Shown here in pieces: positions 1-8,512 of a stretch of DNA of 64,000 nt. The notes under the pieces were generated by a model. That model was not told where the DNA came from, searched no databases, and saw only the letters and a list, made by a program, of their open reading frames with translations. The stretch comes from VRUE01 sp035318745 (GTDB lineage: Bacteria > Actinomycetota > Thermoleophilia > Solirubrobacterales > 70-9), in contig DATHEA010000021.1 in NCBI GenBank assembly GCA_035318745.1, forward strand, positions 62,001 through 126,000, read 5' to 3'. The position numbers and the translations under genes were made by a program. Within the stretch, counting starts at the first letter, position 1, and every line of letters begins with the position of its first letter.

Positions 1-534
1 GAAGGTGTAGGTGCCGGGAGCGAGATCGGCACTCACCGACGTCTTCCCTTTGGCGATCGTTTCGGAGATCGCGATCTGCTTGCCGCCCTGCTCGATCGCC
101 ACGTCGTGTTCTAGCGCCGACGGATTGTCGAAGTCGATCGTGACTTTGCCCGGCTTGCTGGTCAGCGTCGTCGTGTCGAAGGCGATCTGCGTGGGATCGG
201 CCGCCAGCTTCAGGGTCCCACCGGGGCCCTTTGCCTTGGCTTCCGGCTTCGCCTTGGCGGCGCCTTCGGCTTCACCGGAGTCGACCGGCGATTTCTCCTC
301 TTCGGTGAACTCTTCGCCGGCGTTGGCGACCTCGGCTGCTCTTGCCTCCTGCTCGTCCTTGCCGTTGAGGACGGCAAAGGTCGTCGCGCCGCCGACGAGG
401 ATCGCAAACCAGAGGAAGACGAGCGGGGCGACCCGGCCCGGGAAATTCTCGAAGCGCAGGCCGAGAAAGCTGACCACGATCGCCGAGACGGCGAGGACGG
501 GGCCAACGATGTAGAAGATGGTTGCGTTGTCCAT
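1..534 (-). CDS. Membrane-anchored cupredoxin-like protein (3' end outside window)
   Basis: An open frame runs from an ATG at 534 to the window edge (178 codons, no stop seen), so the C-terminus is missing. Two hydrophobic segments lie at about residues 3-25 and 33-50, followed by a charged Ala/Glu/Lys linker and a beta-rich domain resembling plastocyanin-like cupredoxins (TFDTTTL-like strand, then LEHDVAIEQGGK). The His in LEHDV fits the first copper ligand of the fold; the Cys/His/Met ligands would be in the missing part. It probably faces the cell exterior and carries copper in electron transfer, but the key residues cannot be checked. It is the last gene of the leftward series and lies 54 nt beyond rny. 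Confidence 0.7.
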   Translation of the reverse strand, partial: MDNATIFYIVGPVLAVSAIVVSFLGLRFENFPGRVAPLVFLWFAILVGGATTFAVLNGKDEQEARAAEVANAGEEFTEEEKSPVDSGEAEGAAKAKPEAKAKGPGGTLKLAADPTQIAFDTTTLTSKPGKVTIDFDNPSALEHDVAIEQGGKQIAISETIAKGKTSVSADLAPGTYTF

Positions 535-588
535 GCGGCCGGAATCCTATCCACAGAGGACGGCGGAGCGGCCCCGCCGGGATCGGCC

Positions 589-1920
589 TCACTTGGCGTA
601 GCTGGTTGCGCGGCTCTCGCGAATAACGGTGATCTTGATCCGGCCCGGATAAGAGACCTCGCGCTCTATCGCTGCGGCGATCTCATACGAGATCATCGCC
701 GCGTGCTCGTCGTCGACCGCCCCTGGGTCGACCATGACCCGCATCTCGCGGCCGGCCTGCATCGCGTAGACCTTCTCCACCCCCGCGTGGCGGGAGGCGA
801 GCTCCTCGAGCTCGTGAAGGCGAGTCACGTACTCCTCGAGCGTGTCGCCGCGGGCGCCTGGCCGCGCCCCGGAGAGGGCGTCGGCGGCCTGCACCACCAC
901 TGCCTCGACCGAGCACGGCTCGACCTCATCGTGGTGGGCCTCGATCGCATGGGCGACCTCCTCGCTCTCGCCGTAGCGACGGGCGAGGCCGGCACCGATC
1001 TGCGCGTGTGTCCCCTCGACCTCCTGGTCGACTGCCTTGCCGATGTCGTGCAGCAGTGCCGCTCGCCGAGCGATGTCGGCGGCGGCGCCGAGCTCGACTG
1101 CGATCAACGCGGCAAGGTAGGAGGACTCGACCAGATGGCCGAGCACATTCTGCCCGTAGCTGGTGCGGAACTGCAGCTTGCCGAGCAGATCGATCAAGTG
1201 CGGATGGAGGCCGTTCACGTTGGCATCGAGCGTCGCTCGCTCGCCCTCTTCGACCACCCGATCCTCGATTTCCCTCTTGGCCTGCTCGAATGCCTCCTCG
1301 CAGCGGGATGGGTGGATGCGGCCATCGGCGATAAGCCGTTCGAGGGTGAGGCGGGCGATCTCGCGGCGCATCCCGTCGAAGCTCGAGAGCCGCACCGCGG
1401 ACGGCGTGTCGTCGACGATGATGTCGACCCCGGTCAGCTGCTCGAGCACGTTGATGTTGCGCCCCTCGCGGCCGATGATCCTGCCCTTCATCTCGTCGTT
1501 CGGCAGCCGAACCAGTTGGGTCGTCGTTCGCACCGCGTGCGCCCCCGCGAGGCGCTGCGTCGCTGTGGCGAGGATGCCGCGGGCACGCCTCTCCGCCTCC
1601 CGGCGGGTCTCCTCCTCGATCTTGCGCAGGGCAAGGCCCGCTTGGCGGCGGGCGTCGACTTCGACCTCGTCGAGCAACACCCGCCGCGCGTCGGAGGCAG
1701 TCATAGCGGCGACCCGCTCCAACTCGACACGCTGCCGGGACTCACCGTCCCGCAGCATCGCAGCGCGGCGACCAAGATCGCGCTCGCGAGCTTCGAGCGA
1801 TTCCCGGCGGCGCTCCAGCTCACCGAGCTGTGCGTCCAGCGCCTCCAGCCGGTTCAGAACCAGATCTGGCTCCGAACCGTTGCCGCGTGACCAATTCCAC
1901 GGCGGCATGCTGATTTTCAT
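589..1920 (-). CDS. rny: Ribonuclease Y without membrane anchor
   Basis: Endoribonuclease of the RNase Y family, which initiates mRNA decay. A predicted coiled coil rich in Arg/Glu covers about residues 20-120. A KH domain follows with GRIIGREGRN at 146-155, then an HD domain with HD at 291-292 in ALLHDIGK and the conserved GHLVE at 261-265. At 443 residues it is shorter than the roughly 520 usual for the family, because the N-terminal transmembrane helix is absent: the ATG is directly preceded in frame by TAG, so no longer N-terminus is possible. The protein would therefore be soluble or recruited by partners. It lies 40 nt after recA, a common actinobacterial arrangement. Confidence 0.92.
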   Translation of the reverse strand: MKISMPPWNWSRGNGSEPDLVLNRLEALDAQLGELERRRESLEARERDLGRRAAMLRDGESRQRVELERVAAMTASDARRVLLDEVEVDARRQAGLALRKIEEETRREAERRARGILATATQRLAGAHAVRTTTQLVRLPNDEMKGRIIGREGRNINVLEQLTGVDIIVDDTPSAVRLSSFDGMRREIARLTLERLIADGRIHPSRCEEAFEQAKREIEDRVVEEGERATLDANVNGLHPHLIDLLGKLQFRTSYGQNVLGHLVESSYLAALIAVELGAAADIARRAALLHDIGKAVDQEVEGTHAQIGAGLARRYGESEEVAHAIEAHHDEVEPCSVEAVVVQAADALSGARPGARGDTLEEYVTRLHELEELASRHAGVEKVYAMQAGREMRVMVDPGAVDDEHAAMISYEIAAAIEREVSYPGRIKITVIRESRATSYAK

Positions 1921-1960
1921 CTATGGACATCGTACTCCATAGACGCGCTTGTCTAATCGG

Positions 1961-3079
1961 CTATGCGGCCTGAGCCTCGGCCCCCACCGACTCGACCGTT
2001 GACTCAGCTGCAGGTGCCGTCTCCTCGGCCACAGGAACGACGTTCTCGGTGCCGATACCGAGCGCGGTGCGGATCTTGGTCTCGATCTCGCTGGCGATCT
2101 CTGGGTTCTCGGCGAGGAACTGTTTGGCGTTGTTGCGTCCCTGACCGAGCCGGGTCTTGCCGTAGGAGAAGAACGAGCCGGATTTCTGCACCAGGTCGTG
2201 CTCGATGCCGAAGTCGAGCAGGCCACCCTCACGCGAGATGCCGACCCCGTACTCGATGTCGAACTCGGCCTGGCGGAAAGGCGAGGCGACCTTGTTCTTG
2301 ACGACTTTGACCCGGACCCGGTTGCCGACGGCCTCGGTCCCTTCCTTGAGGGTCTCGATACGGCGGATATCGAGGCGCTGCGAGGCGTAGAACTTGAGCG
2401 CCCTGCCGCCTGGCTGGGTCTCCGGCGAACCGAACTGGACGCCGACCTTTTCGCGAATCTGGTTGGTGAAGAGACAGACGGTGTTGGTCCGGTTGAGGTT
2501 GCCGGCCAGTTTGCGCATCGCCTGCGACATCAGCCGCGCCTGAAGGCCGACGGTCGTGTCGCCGATCTGGCCGTCGAGCTCGGCTTTCGGCGTCAGCGCC
2601 GCAACCGAGTCGATCGCGACCACGTCGATCGCGGCGGAGGCGATCAGACGATCGGCGATCTGCAGCGCCTGCTCGCCGTAATCGGGCTGGGAGACCAGAA
2701 GCTCGTCGGTGTCGACGCCGATCTTGCGGGCGTAGCTCGGATCGATCGCGTGCTCGGTGTCGATGAAGGCGCAGATCCCGCCGCGGGCCTGGGCTTCGGA
2801 GATGATGTGGTAGATCAGCGTCGTCTTTCCCGACGACTCGGGGCCGAAGATCTCGACGATCCGCCCCCGCGGGACGCCGCCGATGCCCAGCGCCAAGTCG
2901 AGCGCGAGCGCTCCGGTCGGGATCGCCGGGATCTTGATCGTCGCGTCGGCGCCGAGACGCATCAGCGCGCCCTGACCGAAGTCCCGCTCGATCTGGGTCA
3001 CGGCCGCTTCGAGCGCCGCGTCCTTGGCCTTCGCCTCCTTGGCCGAGGCGTCCTTCAGAGCCATTTTCTTGTCAGCCAT
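1961..3079 (-). CDS. recA: Recombinase RecA
   Basis: ATP-dependent strand-exchange protein for homologous recombination and the SOS response. Walker A GPESSGKTT lies at about residues 79-87, and the L1/L2 region and KVVKNK are present. The frame is open upstream to 3145, but the ATG at 3079 gives MADKKMALKD, is preceded by a purine-rich GAGGTGGAAGAG, and starts the product where RecA proteins normally start. At 372 residues it is slightly longer than the typical 350; the extra length is an Ala/Lys-rich N-terminus and an Ala/Glu-rich acidic tail. thpR ends 10 nt upstream and cinA precedes that, the classical cinA-recA neighbourhood. Confidence 0.97.
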   Translation of the reverse strand: MADKKMALKDASAKEAKAKDAALEAAVTQIERDFGQGALMRLGADATIKIPAIPTGALALDLALGIGGVPRGRIVEIFGPESSGKTTLIYHIISEAQARGGICAFIDTEHAIDPSYARKIGVDTDELLVSQPDYGEQALQIADRLIASAAIDVVAIDSVAALTPKAELDGQIGDTTVGLQARLMSQAMRKLAGNLNRTNTVCLFTNQIREKVGVQFGSPETQPGGRALKFYASQRLDIRRIETLKEGTEAVGNRVRVKVVKNKVASPFRQAEFDIEYGVGISREGGLLDFGIEHDLVQKSGSFFSYGKTRLGQGRNNAKQFLAENPEIASEIETKIRTALGIGTENVVPVAEETAPAAESTVESVGAEAQAA

Positions 3080-3089
3080 CTCTTCCACC

Positions 3090-3692
3090 TCACTGCCGCC
3101 CGTCTGCGGGCAGCTCGACTTGCGCCAGCGGGGTGTAGTGCGCACCCTGCGGCTGGATTTGCGAACGGTAGAGAACGATCCGGACGGCCCGGAACAACTG
3201 GGAAAGATCTTTCGGAAGTTGCCCGGGACGCTTCCCCACCGAAGCCGGACGCTTCGAGCCGCGTTCCTCGCGCCGCACCCTGGCCACGGTCACGTGCGGC
3301 CAGAACGGCCGCTTCTCCGGCTCGAACAGGCCCGCCGCGACCAGCTTCTGCTCGATCGCCCACTGCAAGGCGATCGTGCCAGGCGACTCGGCTGGCAATG
3401 CGAACAGGCGGGGACGGCCACGCTCCGGTCGCGGCGCCGGATCGCCAAACTCGATCGAAGGCGCCGGCGCCTGGCTCGCCTCGACGATCTCGGCCAGGCG
3501 AGGTATCTCCTTCTCCGGCAGGTAGCCGAGGAAGGCGAGGGTGATGTGGAGCGACTCCGCCTTGACCGGCCGCAACGCCGGATCGGCGAGCGCATCCCGG
3601 CCCCACTCGACGATCCCGGCCCGCACGCGGTCGGGCAGATCGAGGGCGACGAACAACCTCGCCCGCGGACTCTTCAATCTCTCCTTCGCCAT
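3090..3692 (-). CDS. thpR: RNA 2',3'-cyclic phosphodiesterase (2H family)
   Basis: Member of the LigT/ThpR 2H phosphoesterase family, which opens 2',3'-cyclic phosphates and historically was called 2'-5' RNA ligase. Both catalytic HxTx motifs are visible: HITL near residue 50 and HVTV near residue 140. The ATG at 3692 (MAKERLKSPRARLFVALD) puts the first beta strand FVALDLP close to the N-terminus as in relatives; an upstream frame extension to 3728 has no such similarity. The length of 200 residues is normal. It lies between cinA and recA and probably belongs to their transcript. Confidence 0.88.
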   Translation of the reverse strand: MAKERLKSPRARLFVALDLPDRVRAGIVEWGRDALADPALRPVKAESLHITLAFLGYLPEKEIPRLAEIVEASQAPAPSIEFGDPAPRPERGRPRLFALPAESPGTIALQWAIEQKLVAAGLFEPEKRPFWPHVTVARVRREERGSKRPASVGKRPGQLPKDLSQLFRAVRIVLYRSQIQPQGAHYTPLAQVELPADGRQ

Positions 3693-3760
3693 GCCGCCGA
3701 CGCTACGTGGCCTGGGCGCACGGAACAAGACAAGATCGAAAAAAGTCTGCGACGCCTTCT

Positions 3761-5047
3761 CTACAGAGGTGAGTCGACGTCGCCGAGCAGGGTGCGCAGC
3801 AGGTGCATCGCGACCAGGGCGGAGCGTTCGCGGATGTCCTCGCGGCCTCCGGGAATGACCGGGTCGCGGGCGATGGCGGTGCCGTCGACCAGGCGGGCGT
3901 CGAAGCAGACGTATCCCACCGGCTTCTCCTCCGTACCACCGTCGGGGCCTGCAATGCCGGTGATCGAGACGGCCACATCGGCATCGAAGCGCTCCAGCGC
4001 CCCCCGCGACATCGCCTCCGCCACCTCGGGTGAGACAGCGCCGCGCTCTTCGATCAAGGCGGCATCGACACCGAGTAGCTCTGCCTTCGCCTCGTTCGAG
4101 TAGGCGACGACACCGCCGGTGAAGTAGGCAGAAGCGCCTGGCAGGTTGGTGATCCGCGCCGCCAGCAGACCGCCGGAGCAGGACTCGGCGAGGGCCAGTT
4201 TGCGGCCGCTCAGTAGGCGGGCCAGCTGCGAGTCGATCGTCTCGCCGTCGAGGCTGAACAGGTGGCGCGCGTGACGGTCGACCAGCCCGGTACGCACCGC
4301 CTCGGCAACCGGCGCGGCCTCGGCGCGGTAGCGGACGTCGATCTCAATCTCGCCGCGCCGCAGACAGGTGGTGATCTCGACCTTGTCCAGCTCGAGGCCG
4401 CCATCCTCGATCTCGCGCAGGCTCTTGGCAATCTCAGACTCGGGGATGCCGAACATCCGCAGCGTGTAGGAATGCAGCGGGGTGGCGCGGGCGAGGACCG
4501 CCTGAACCTGGGGCGACTCGGCCGCCCGTGGCCACATCGGCTGCAGCTCGCGAGGCGGTCCCGGCAGGACGACGACCACTCGCCCGTCCACTGGCACCAC
4601 CAGCCCCGGCGCGGTCCCGACCGGATCGAGCGGCAGCGAGCCCTCCGGGATCATTGCCTGCTTGCGGTTTGCCTCCCGCACCGCCTCCTCGTCGAAGCGG
4701 AAGCGGCGTGCGAAGCCGCGGATGATCGCGGCGATCTTCTCCTCCATCTCCTCGTTGAGCACCAGCTCCGCTCCGGCAAAGCGGGCGACGATCTCCGCCG
4801 TCAGGTCGTCGGCGGTAGGTCCCAGCCCGCCGGAGGTGACGATCAGGTCCATGCCCTCGCCGGCCATGAAGCGCAACGCCGCCTCGAGGTCCTCGGGACG
4901 GTCCCCGACCACGGTGATGTGGGCGACGTCGACCCCAAGCTCGGCCAACTGTTCGGAGATCCAGGGCCCGTTGCGGTCGGCGATCCGCCCGGTCAGGACC
5001 TCGGTTCCCGTGACCACTATCCCTGCCCTTACTGGAGCTGCGGTCAT
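3761..5047 (-). CDS. cinA: CinA: competence/damage-inducible protein, NMN deamidase
   Basis: Two-domain CinA. The N-terminal half is the MoaB/MogA-like COG1058 domain (GIVVTGTEVLTGRIADRN, then VTSGGLGPTADD), associated with ADP-ribose pyrophosphatase activity in relatives. The C-terminal half is the PncC-type nicotinamide mononucleotide amidohydrolase (LALAESCSGGLLA and SITGIAGPDGG), which recycles pyridine nucleotides. At 428 residues it is full length. The ATG overlaps the rodZ-like stop by 4 nt (ATGA), so the two are probably translationally coupled. It precedes thpR and recA as in many actinobacteria. Confidence 0.93.
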   Translation of the reverse strand: MTAAPVRAGIVVTGTEVLTGRIADRNGPWISEQLAELGVDVAHITVVGDRPEDLEAALRFMAGEGMDLIVTSGGLGPTADDLTAEIVARFAGAELVLNEEMEEKIAAIIRGFARRFRFDEEAVREANRKQAMIPEGSLPLDPVGTAPGLVVPVDGRVVVVLPGPPRELQPMWPRAAESPQVQAVLARATPLHSYTLRMFGIPESEIAKSLREIEDGGLELDKVEITTCLRRGEIEIDVRYRAEAAPVAEAVRTGLVDRHARHLFSLDGETIDSQLARLLSGRKLALAESCSGGLLAARITNLPGASAYFTGGVVAYSNEAKAELLGVDAALIEERGAVSPEVAEAMSRGALERFDADVAVSITGIAGPDGGTEEKPVGYVCFDARLVDGTAIARDPVIPGGREDIRERSALVAMHLLRTLLGDVDSPL

Positions 5048-5808
5048 TCGCAGCTGGGCCTTTCGCCTTCTTCCAAGGAAATCAGCTTGCCACTGGGATC
5101 GACCCGGTACCCCACCGGGCTGGAGCTTTCCGGAACGTCGGCCTGCTTGCCGTCGACGAATATCGCAACCGAGCCATTGCCCAGGGCAACTTCAAAGCCG
5201 TTGGAGCGGAACGGACCGGCTTCGGCGCCTTCTTCGAGGATCTGGCCGTCGACCAGCGGTTCTTCCTTCGCGTCAAGCAGGCAGACCCAGACTTCAGCCG
5301 TCGCCGTCAGGCGCACCGCGACACCGGGCTTGCTCGTCGCCGCAGGCGCCTGTGCGTGCTTGCTTCGCACCTTTTTCCCGTTGCTTGCCGTCGTCGACGA
5401 GGAAGACGAGCCGCCGCCCCCTCCGGCCAAAGCGATGCCAACCACGACAGCGACCATGACGAGGCAGACAGCCGCGATGACGAGGCGGCTGGAGACCAGA
5501 GGCCGGCGCCGGGGCCCGCGCCTCGCGGTCGGCACCGGCTCGACCCGCTTCGGCACCCGCTCTCCCCCCGGCGGGCCGGTTGCACGGCGGTAGTCGTCGG
5601 CGAGGCGATCCCCGTCCAGGCTAAGGTAGGAGGCATAAGTGCGGATGAAGCCACGCGTGTAGGCGCCGCCGGGGAGAGCGTCCCACTCCTCGTTCTCCAT
5701 CGCCTGCAGGTAGCGGACGCGGATCTTGATCGCGGCCTCAACCTCGGAGAGGTCGACTTTGCGCCGATTTCGCGCCTCGCGAAGGGTGGGTCCGATACCG
5801 GTGTCCAT
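5044..5808 (-). CDS. rodZ: RodZ-like protein (HTH, one TM, DUF4115)
   Basis: Cytoskeletal or cell-shape protein of the RodZ family. The first 70 residues form the Cro/C1-like HTH_25 domain (TLREARNRRKVDLSEVE, then YLQAMENEEWDALPGG and YTRGFIRTYA). A basic RRGPRRRP stretch precedes a single transmembrane helix at about residues 105-127, and an outer Ser/Lys-rich linker leads to a DUF4115 domain (WVCLLDAKEEPLVDG). The topology, HTH inside and beta domain outside, is that of RodZ. No mreB is in the window, so a role in cell-shape control is inferred from the family alone. It is followed by cinA with a 4-nt overlap. Confidence 0.85.
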   Translation of the reverse strand: MDTGIGPTLREARNRRKVDLSEVEAAIKIRVRYLQAMENEEWDALPGGAYTRGFIRTYASYLSLDGDRLADDYRRATGPPGGERVPKRVEPVPTARRGPRRRPLVSSRLVIAAVCLVMVAVVVGIALAGGGGGSSSSSTTASNGKKVRSKHAQAPAATSKPGVAVRLTATAEVWVCLLDAKEEPLVDGQILEEGAEAGPFRSNGFEVALGNGSVAIFVDGKQADVPESSSPVGYRVDPSGKLISLEEGERPSCE

Positions 5809-5853
5809 CCCGACATTGTGTCCACTGCGCCGTTCCGGCGCGAAAGATGGCTG

Positions 5854-8031
5854 TTAACCCGCCTCGTCGGCATCGACTGCCACGGGCTCTGGATCCCCGC
5901 CCCCGCTGAGAACACGGGATAAGTCCGCCTCGGTGATCAGCACCTGCCGCGGCTTGGAGCCCTCATAGCCGGAGATGACGCCGCGGCGCTCGAGCATGTC
6001 GATCAGGCGACCAGCGCGGGTGTAGCCGACGCGAAGGCGGCGCTGGATCATCGAGACTGAGGCGGTTTCGGTCTGGACCACGGTGCGGATCGCTTCGTCA
6101 AGCAGATCGTCGGCGTCGGGATCGAACTCGCCGTCGCCTCCCTCCGCCCCAGTCTCCTCGCGGGCCTCGAGCAACTCGGCCGCGAATTCGGGTTCGCCCT
6201 GCTTTGCCCAGTGCTTGGTGATGCGAGCGATCTCGTCCTCAGTGACGAAGGCGCCCTGGACGCGCGCCATCTTCGAGGTGCCCGCACCGCGGAAGAGCAT
6301 GTCGCCCTGACCCAGAAGCGCCTCGGCGCCGCCCTGGTCGAGGATTACGCGCGAGTCCGTCTGCGATGAGACGGCAAAGGCGATGCGGGCCGGGATGTTG
6401 ACCTTGATCGTGCCGGTGATGATGTCGGTCGAGGGACGCTGCGTCGCCAGGACCAGATGGATCCCCGTCGCGCGGGACTTCTGCGCCAGGCGGATGATCG
6501 AGTCCTCGACCTCGGCCGGCGAGACCATCATCAGGTCCGCGAGCTCGTCGATCACGCAGAGGATGTGCGGCAGCGGCGCTTCTCCGGCCTTGGCGCGGGC
6601 GCGATTCAGCTCGGCCAAATTGCGGCAGCGCGCCTCGCCCATGATGCCGTAGCGGTTCTCCATCTCGCCGATCAGGTTGGCGAGGACGTTGGCGGCGAGC
6701 CGGGGTGAGGTGACGACCGGGGTCAGCAGGTGCGGCACATGCTCGTAGTGGTTGAGCTCGACCTGCTTGGGGTCGACCAGGACCAGGCGCACTTCATTGG
6801 GCGAGGCCTGCATCAGAATCGAAGAGAGGATCGCGTTGACGCAGCCAGACTTGCCGGAGCCGGTGGTCCCGGCGACGAGGACGTGGGGCATCTTCGCAAG
6901 GTCGGTCCAGACCGGGTTGCCATCGATCCCCTTGCCAAGCCAAGCGACCAGCGGCGAGGTCTTCTCCGGCCTGCCGGCGTAGATGTCGCCAAGGCGGACC
7001 AGGCGACGGCGGGCGTTGGGCACCTCCACCCCCACCGCCTGCTTGCCGGGGATCGGGGCCAGAATGCGGATGTCGGTCGAGGCGAGCGCGTAGGCGAGGT
7101 CGTTGGAGAGCTCGGTGACTTTCTTCACCTTGGTGCCGGGAGCGAGGCGCAACTCGAAGCGGGAGACGTGCGGGCCGCTGACGATGCCCACGATCTTGGC
7201 CTCGACGCCGAAATGACCGAGCGTCTCGACCAGCTTGCGACCGATCACTTCGTGATCGCGCGGATCTGGGCCTTTGTCGCCTTTGCCCTTTTCGAGCACC
7301 TTGGCCGGCGGCGGGCGGTAGTCGATCTGATCGGATTCGGTGACGCCGCGCTTCTGGCCCATCGGGGTGAGTGACGTCTGCTTCGACTCGGCGTCCGTAC
7401 CGACGCCAAGCCCCTCCTCGCTGCGGACCTCGACCTCGTAAGCGTGTGGGTTCAGGCCCGCGGCGCCGGGGTCGGGCTCGACCTCCGTCTCGAATTCGGT
7501 GGTGACCGGCTCTTCCCCGGCGCTGTCCCCGGCGATCGCGACGGTCGGTTCGAAGTCGTCGCCCTCGGGGTAGGTGCTCATCACGTCGGTCGGTCCGGCT
7601 TGGGTCTCGAATGCCGACGGCCTCTCGCCGCGGCGCTCCTCACGCTGCTGGATCGCGGTCTGGGCGATGTCGCGCCCGCCGACGAAGGTGTGGCGGACGC
7701 CGCGGCCGACGCCGCGGAAGACGGTCGAGACCGACGTGCCGGTGACCAGCATCGTGCCGATGGCCAGCATCAGCACAGTCGCGATCCGTGCGCCGACCTG
7801 GCCGAAGAGATATTCCAGGCCGGTTTCCAGGCCGTAGCCGACCTTGCCGCCATCCCAACCGAAGAAGAGGACGAAGCAGAGGTAGACCCCTGCCGCGATC
7901 AAGAAGAGTCCGATCAGATCGAGGTGGCGCTGCTGCAGGCCCTCCGGCAGATGCGGCCGAGGAAGCCGCGATTTTGCTTTCGCTTTTGGCTTGCGGCGCG
8001 CGGCCGAGCCTCGCTTCTTGCGCACGAACAT
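5854..8031 (-). CDS. ftsK: FtsK/SpoIIIE DNA translocase
   Basis: Septal DNA motor that pumps chromosomes during division. The N-terminus is basic and is followed by two or three hydrophobic helices within the first 110 residues, fewer than the four of E. coli FtsK. A charged linker follows, then the alpha/beta motor with Walker A GTTGSGKSG and Walker B LCVIDELADLMM. The C-terminal gamma winged helix (QRRLRVGYTRAGRLIDMLE) recognises orienting polar sequences. At 725 residues it is typical for actinobacterial FtsK. It starts with ATG at 8031 and lies 45 nt before the rodZ-like gene. Confidence 0.95.
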   Translation of the reverse strand: MFVRKKRGSAARRKPKAKAKSRLPRPHLPEGLQQRHLDLIGLFLIAAGVYLCFVLFFGWDGGKVGYGLETGLEYLFGQVGARIATVLMLAIGTMLVTGTSVSTVFRGVGRGVRHTFVGGRDIAQTAIQQREERRGERPSAFETQAGPTDVMSTYPEGDDFEPTVAIAGDSAGEEPVTTEFETEVEPDPGAAGLNPHAYEVEVRSEEGLGVGTDAESKQTSLTPMGQKRGVTESDQIDYRPPPAKVLEKGKGDKGPDPRDHEVIGRKLVETLGHFGVEAKIVGIVSGPHVSRFELRLAPGTKVKKVTELSNDLAYALASTDIRILAPIPGKQAVGVEVPNARRRLVRLGDIYAGRPEKTSPLVAWLGKGIDGNPVWTDLAKMPHVLVAGTTGSGKSGCVNAILSSILMQASPNEVRLVLVDPKQVELNHYEHVPHLLTPVVTSPRLAANVLANLIGEMENRYGIMGEARCRNLAELNRARAKAGEAPLPHILCVIDELADLMMVSPAEVEDSIIRLAQKSRATGIHLVLATQRPSTDIITGTIKVNIPARIAFAVSSQTDSRVILDQGGAEALLGQGDMLFRGAGTSKMARVQGAFVTEDEIARITKHWAKQGEPEFAAELLEAREETGAEGGDGEFDPDADDLLDEAIRTVVQTETASVSMIQRRLRVGYTRAGRLIDMLERRGVISGYEGSKPRQVLITEADLSRVLSGGGDPEPVAVDADEAG

Positions 8032-8071
8032 GCGACCCGCTTCGACGGCGGCAACGGCTCCCCTGCCCGAA

Positions 8072-8383
8072 TCAGAGATTGGTCACAATCAGCGCTGCGA
8101 CGACGGCGGCCATACCGCCGGTCAGCGAAACCCACAGCGGCGTGATTGAGCGTTCCAGACCGATGAAGCGGGTGTTGATCTCCGATCGCAGTTCGGCCAC
8201 CCCGGCGTGCGCTTCAAGGCGCACGTCCCTCAGCTCCGCTCGCACATCTTTGAAACCCGCCTGCACCTCGTCTCGCACGTCTTCGATCTCGGACCTCACG
8301 TTCTTGAATTCGGCCCGTACTTCTTTGAACCCCTCCCGCATCTCTGCTCGGAGTTCATCGATCTTTTGGTCCAGATCGGCCAT
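8072..8383 (-). CDS. Small coiled-coil protein with C-terminal membrane anchor
   Basis: A 103-residue protein. From residue 3 to about 75 it is a heptad-like Glu/Val/Arg coiled coil built of near-repeats (EVRAEF, DVRDEV, DVRAEL, DVRLEA), and it ends with one transmembrane helix (SLTGGMAAVVAALIV). The ATG at 8383 follows a good AGGAG at the right distance; the frame extends upstream to 8479 without a comparable site. It resembles the DUF1640/hemagglutinin-stalk-like short coiled coils found widely next to membrane genes. I cannot assign a function. It sits between an Rpf-like secreted enzyme and ftsK, so an envelope role is possible. Confidence 0.75.
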   Translation of the reverse strand: MADLDQKIDELRAEMREGFKEVRAEFKNVRSEIEDVRDEVQAGFKDVRAELRDVRLEAHAGVAELRSEINTRFIGLERSITPLWVSLTGGMAAVVAALIVTNL

Positions 8384-8512
8384 GCGGTCTCCTGTCCTGG
8401 CGAGTTCTATTGTCTGCATGATGCCATGCTGACCGGCAACGGCGCGCGCGTGGCGCGCTGAATGCAAAATGTTTCGCACGGGTTCGGCTCGAAATGCGCG
8501 ATCCGGGAGGGC

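Noticed and set aside
703..1890. Long plus-strand ORF opposite rny
   Set aside because: Antisense frame kept open by high GC; the product is low-complexity and has no start signal, while the minus strand gives a complete RNase Y.
2198..3544. Long plus-strand ORF opposite recA/thpR
   Set aside because: Shadow of RecA codon usage, Arg/Asp/Gly-rich with no recognisable domain.
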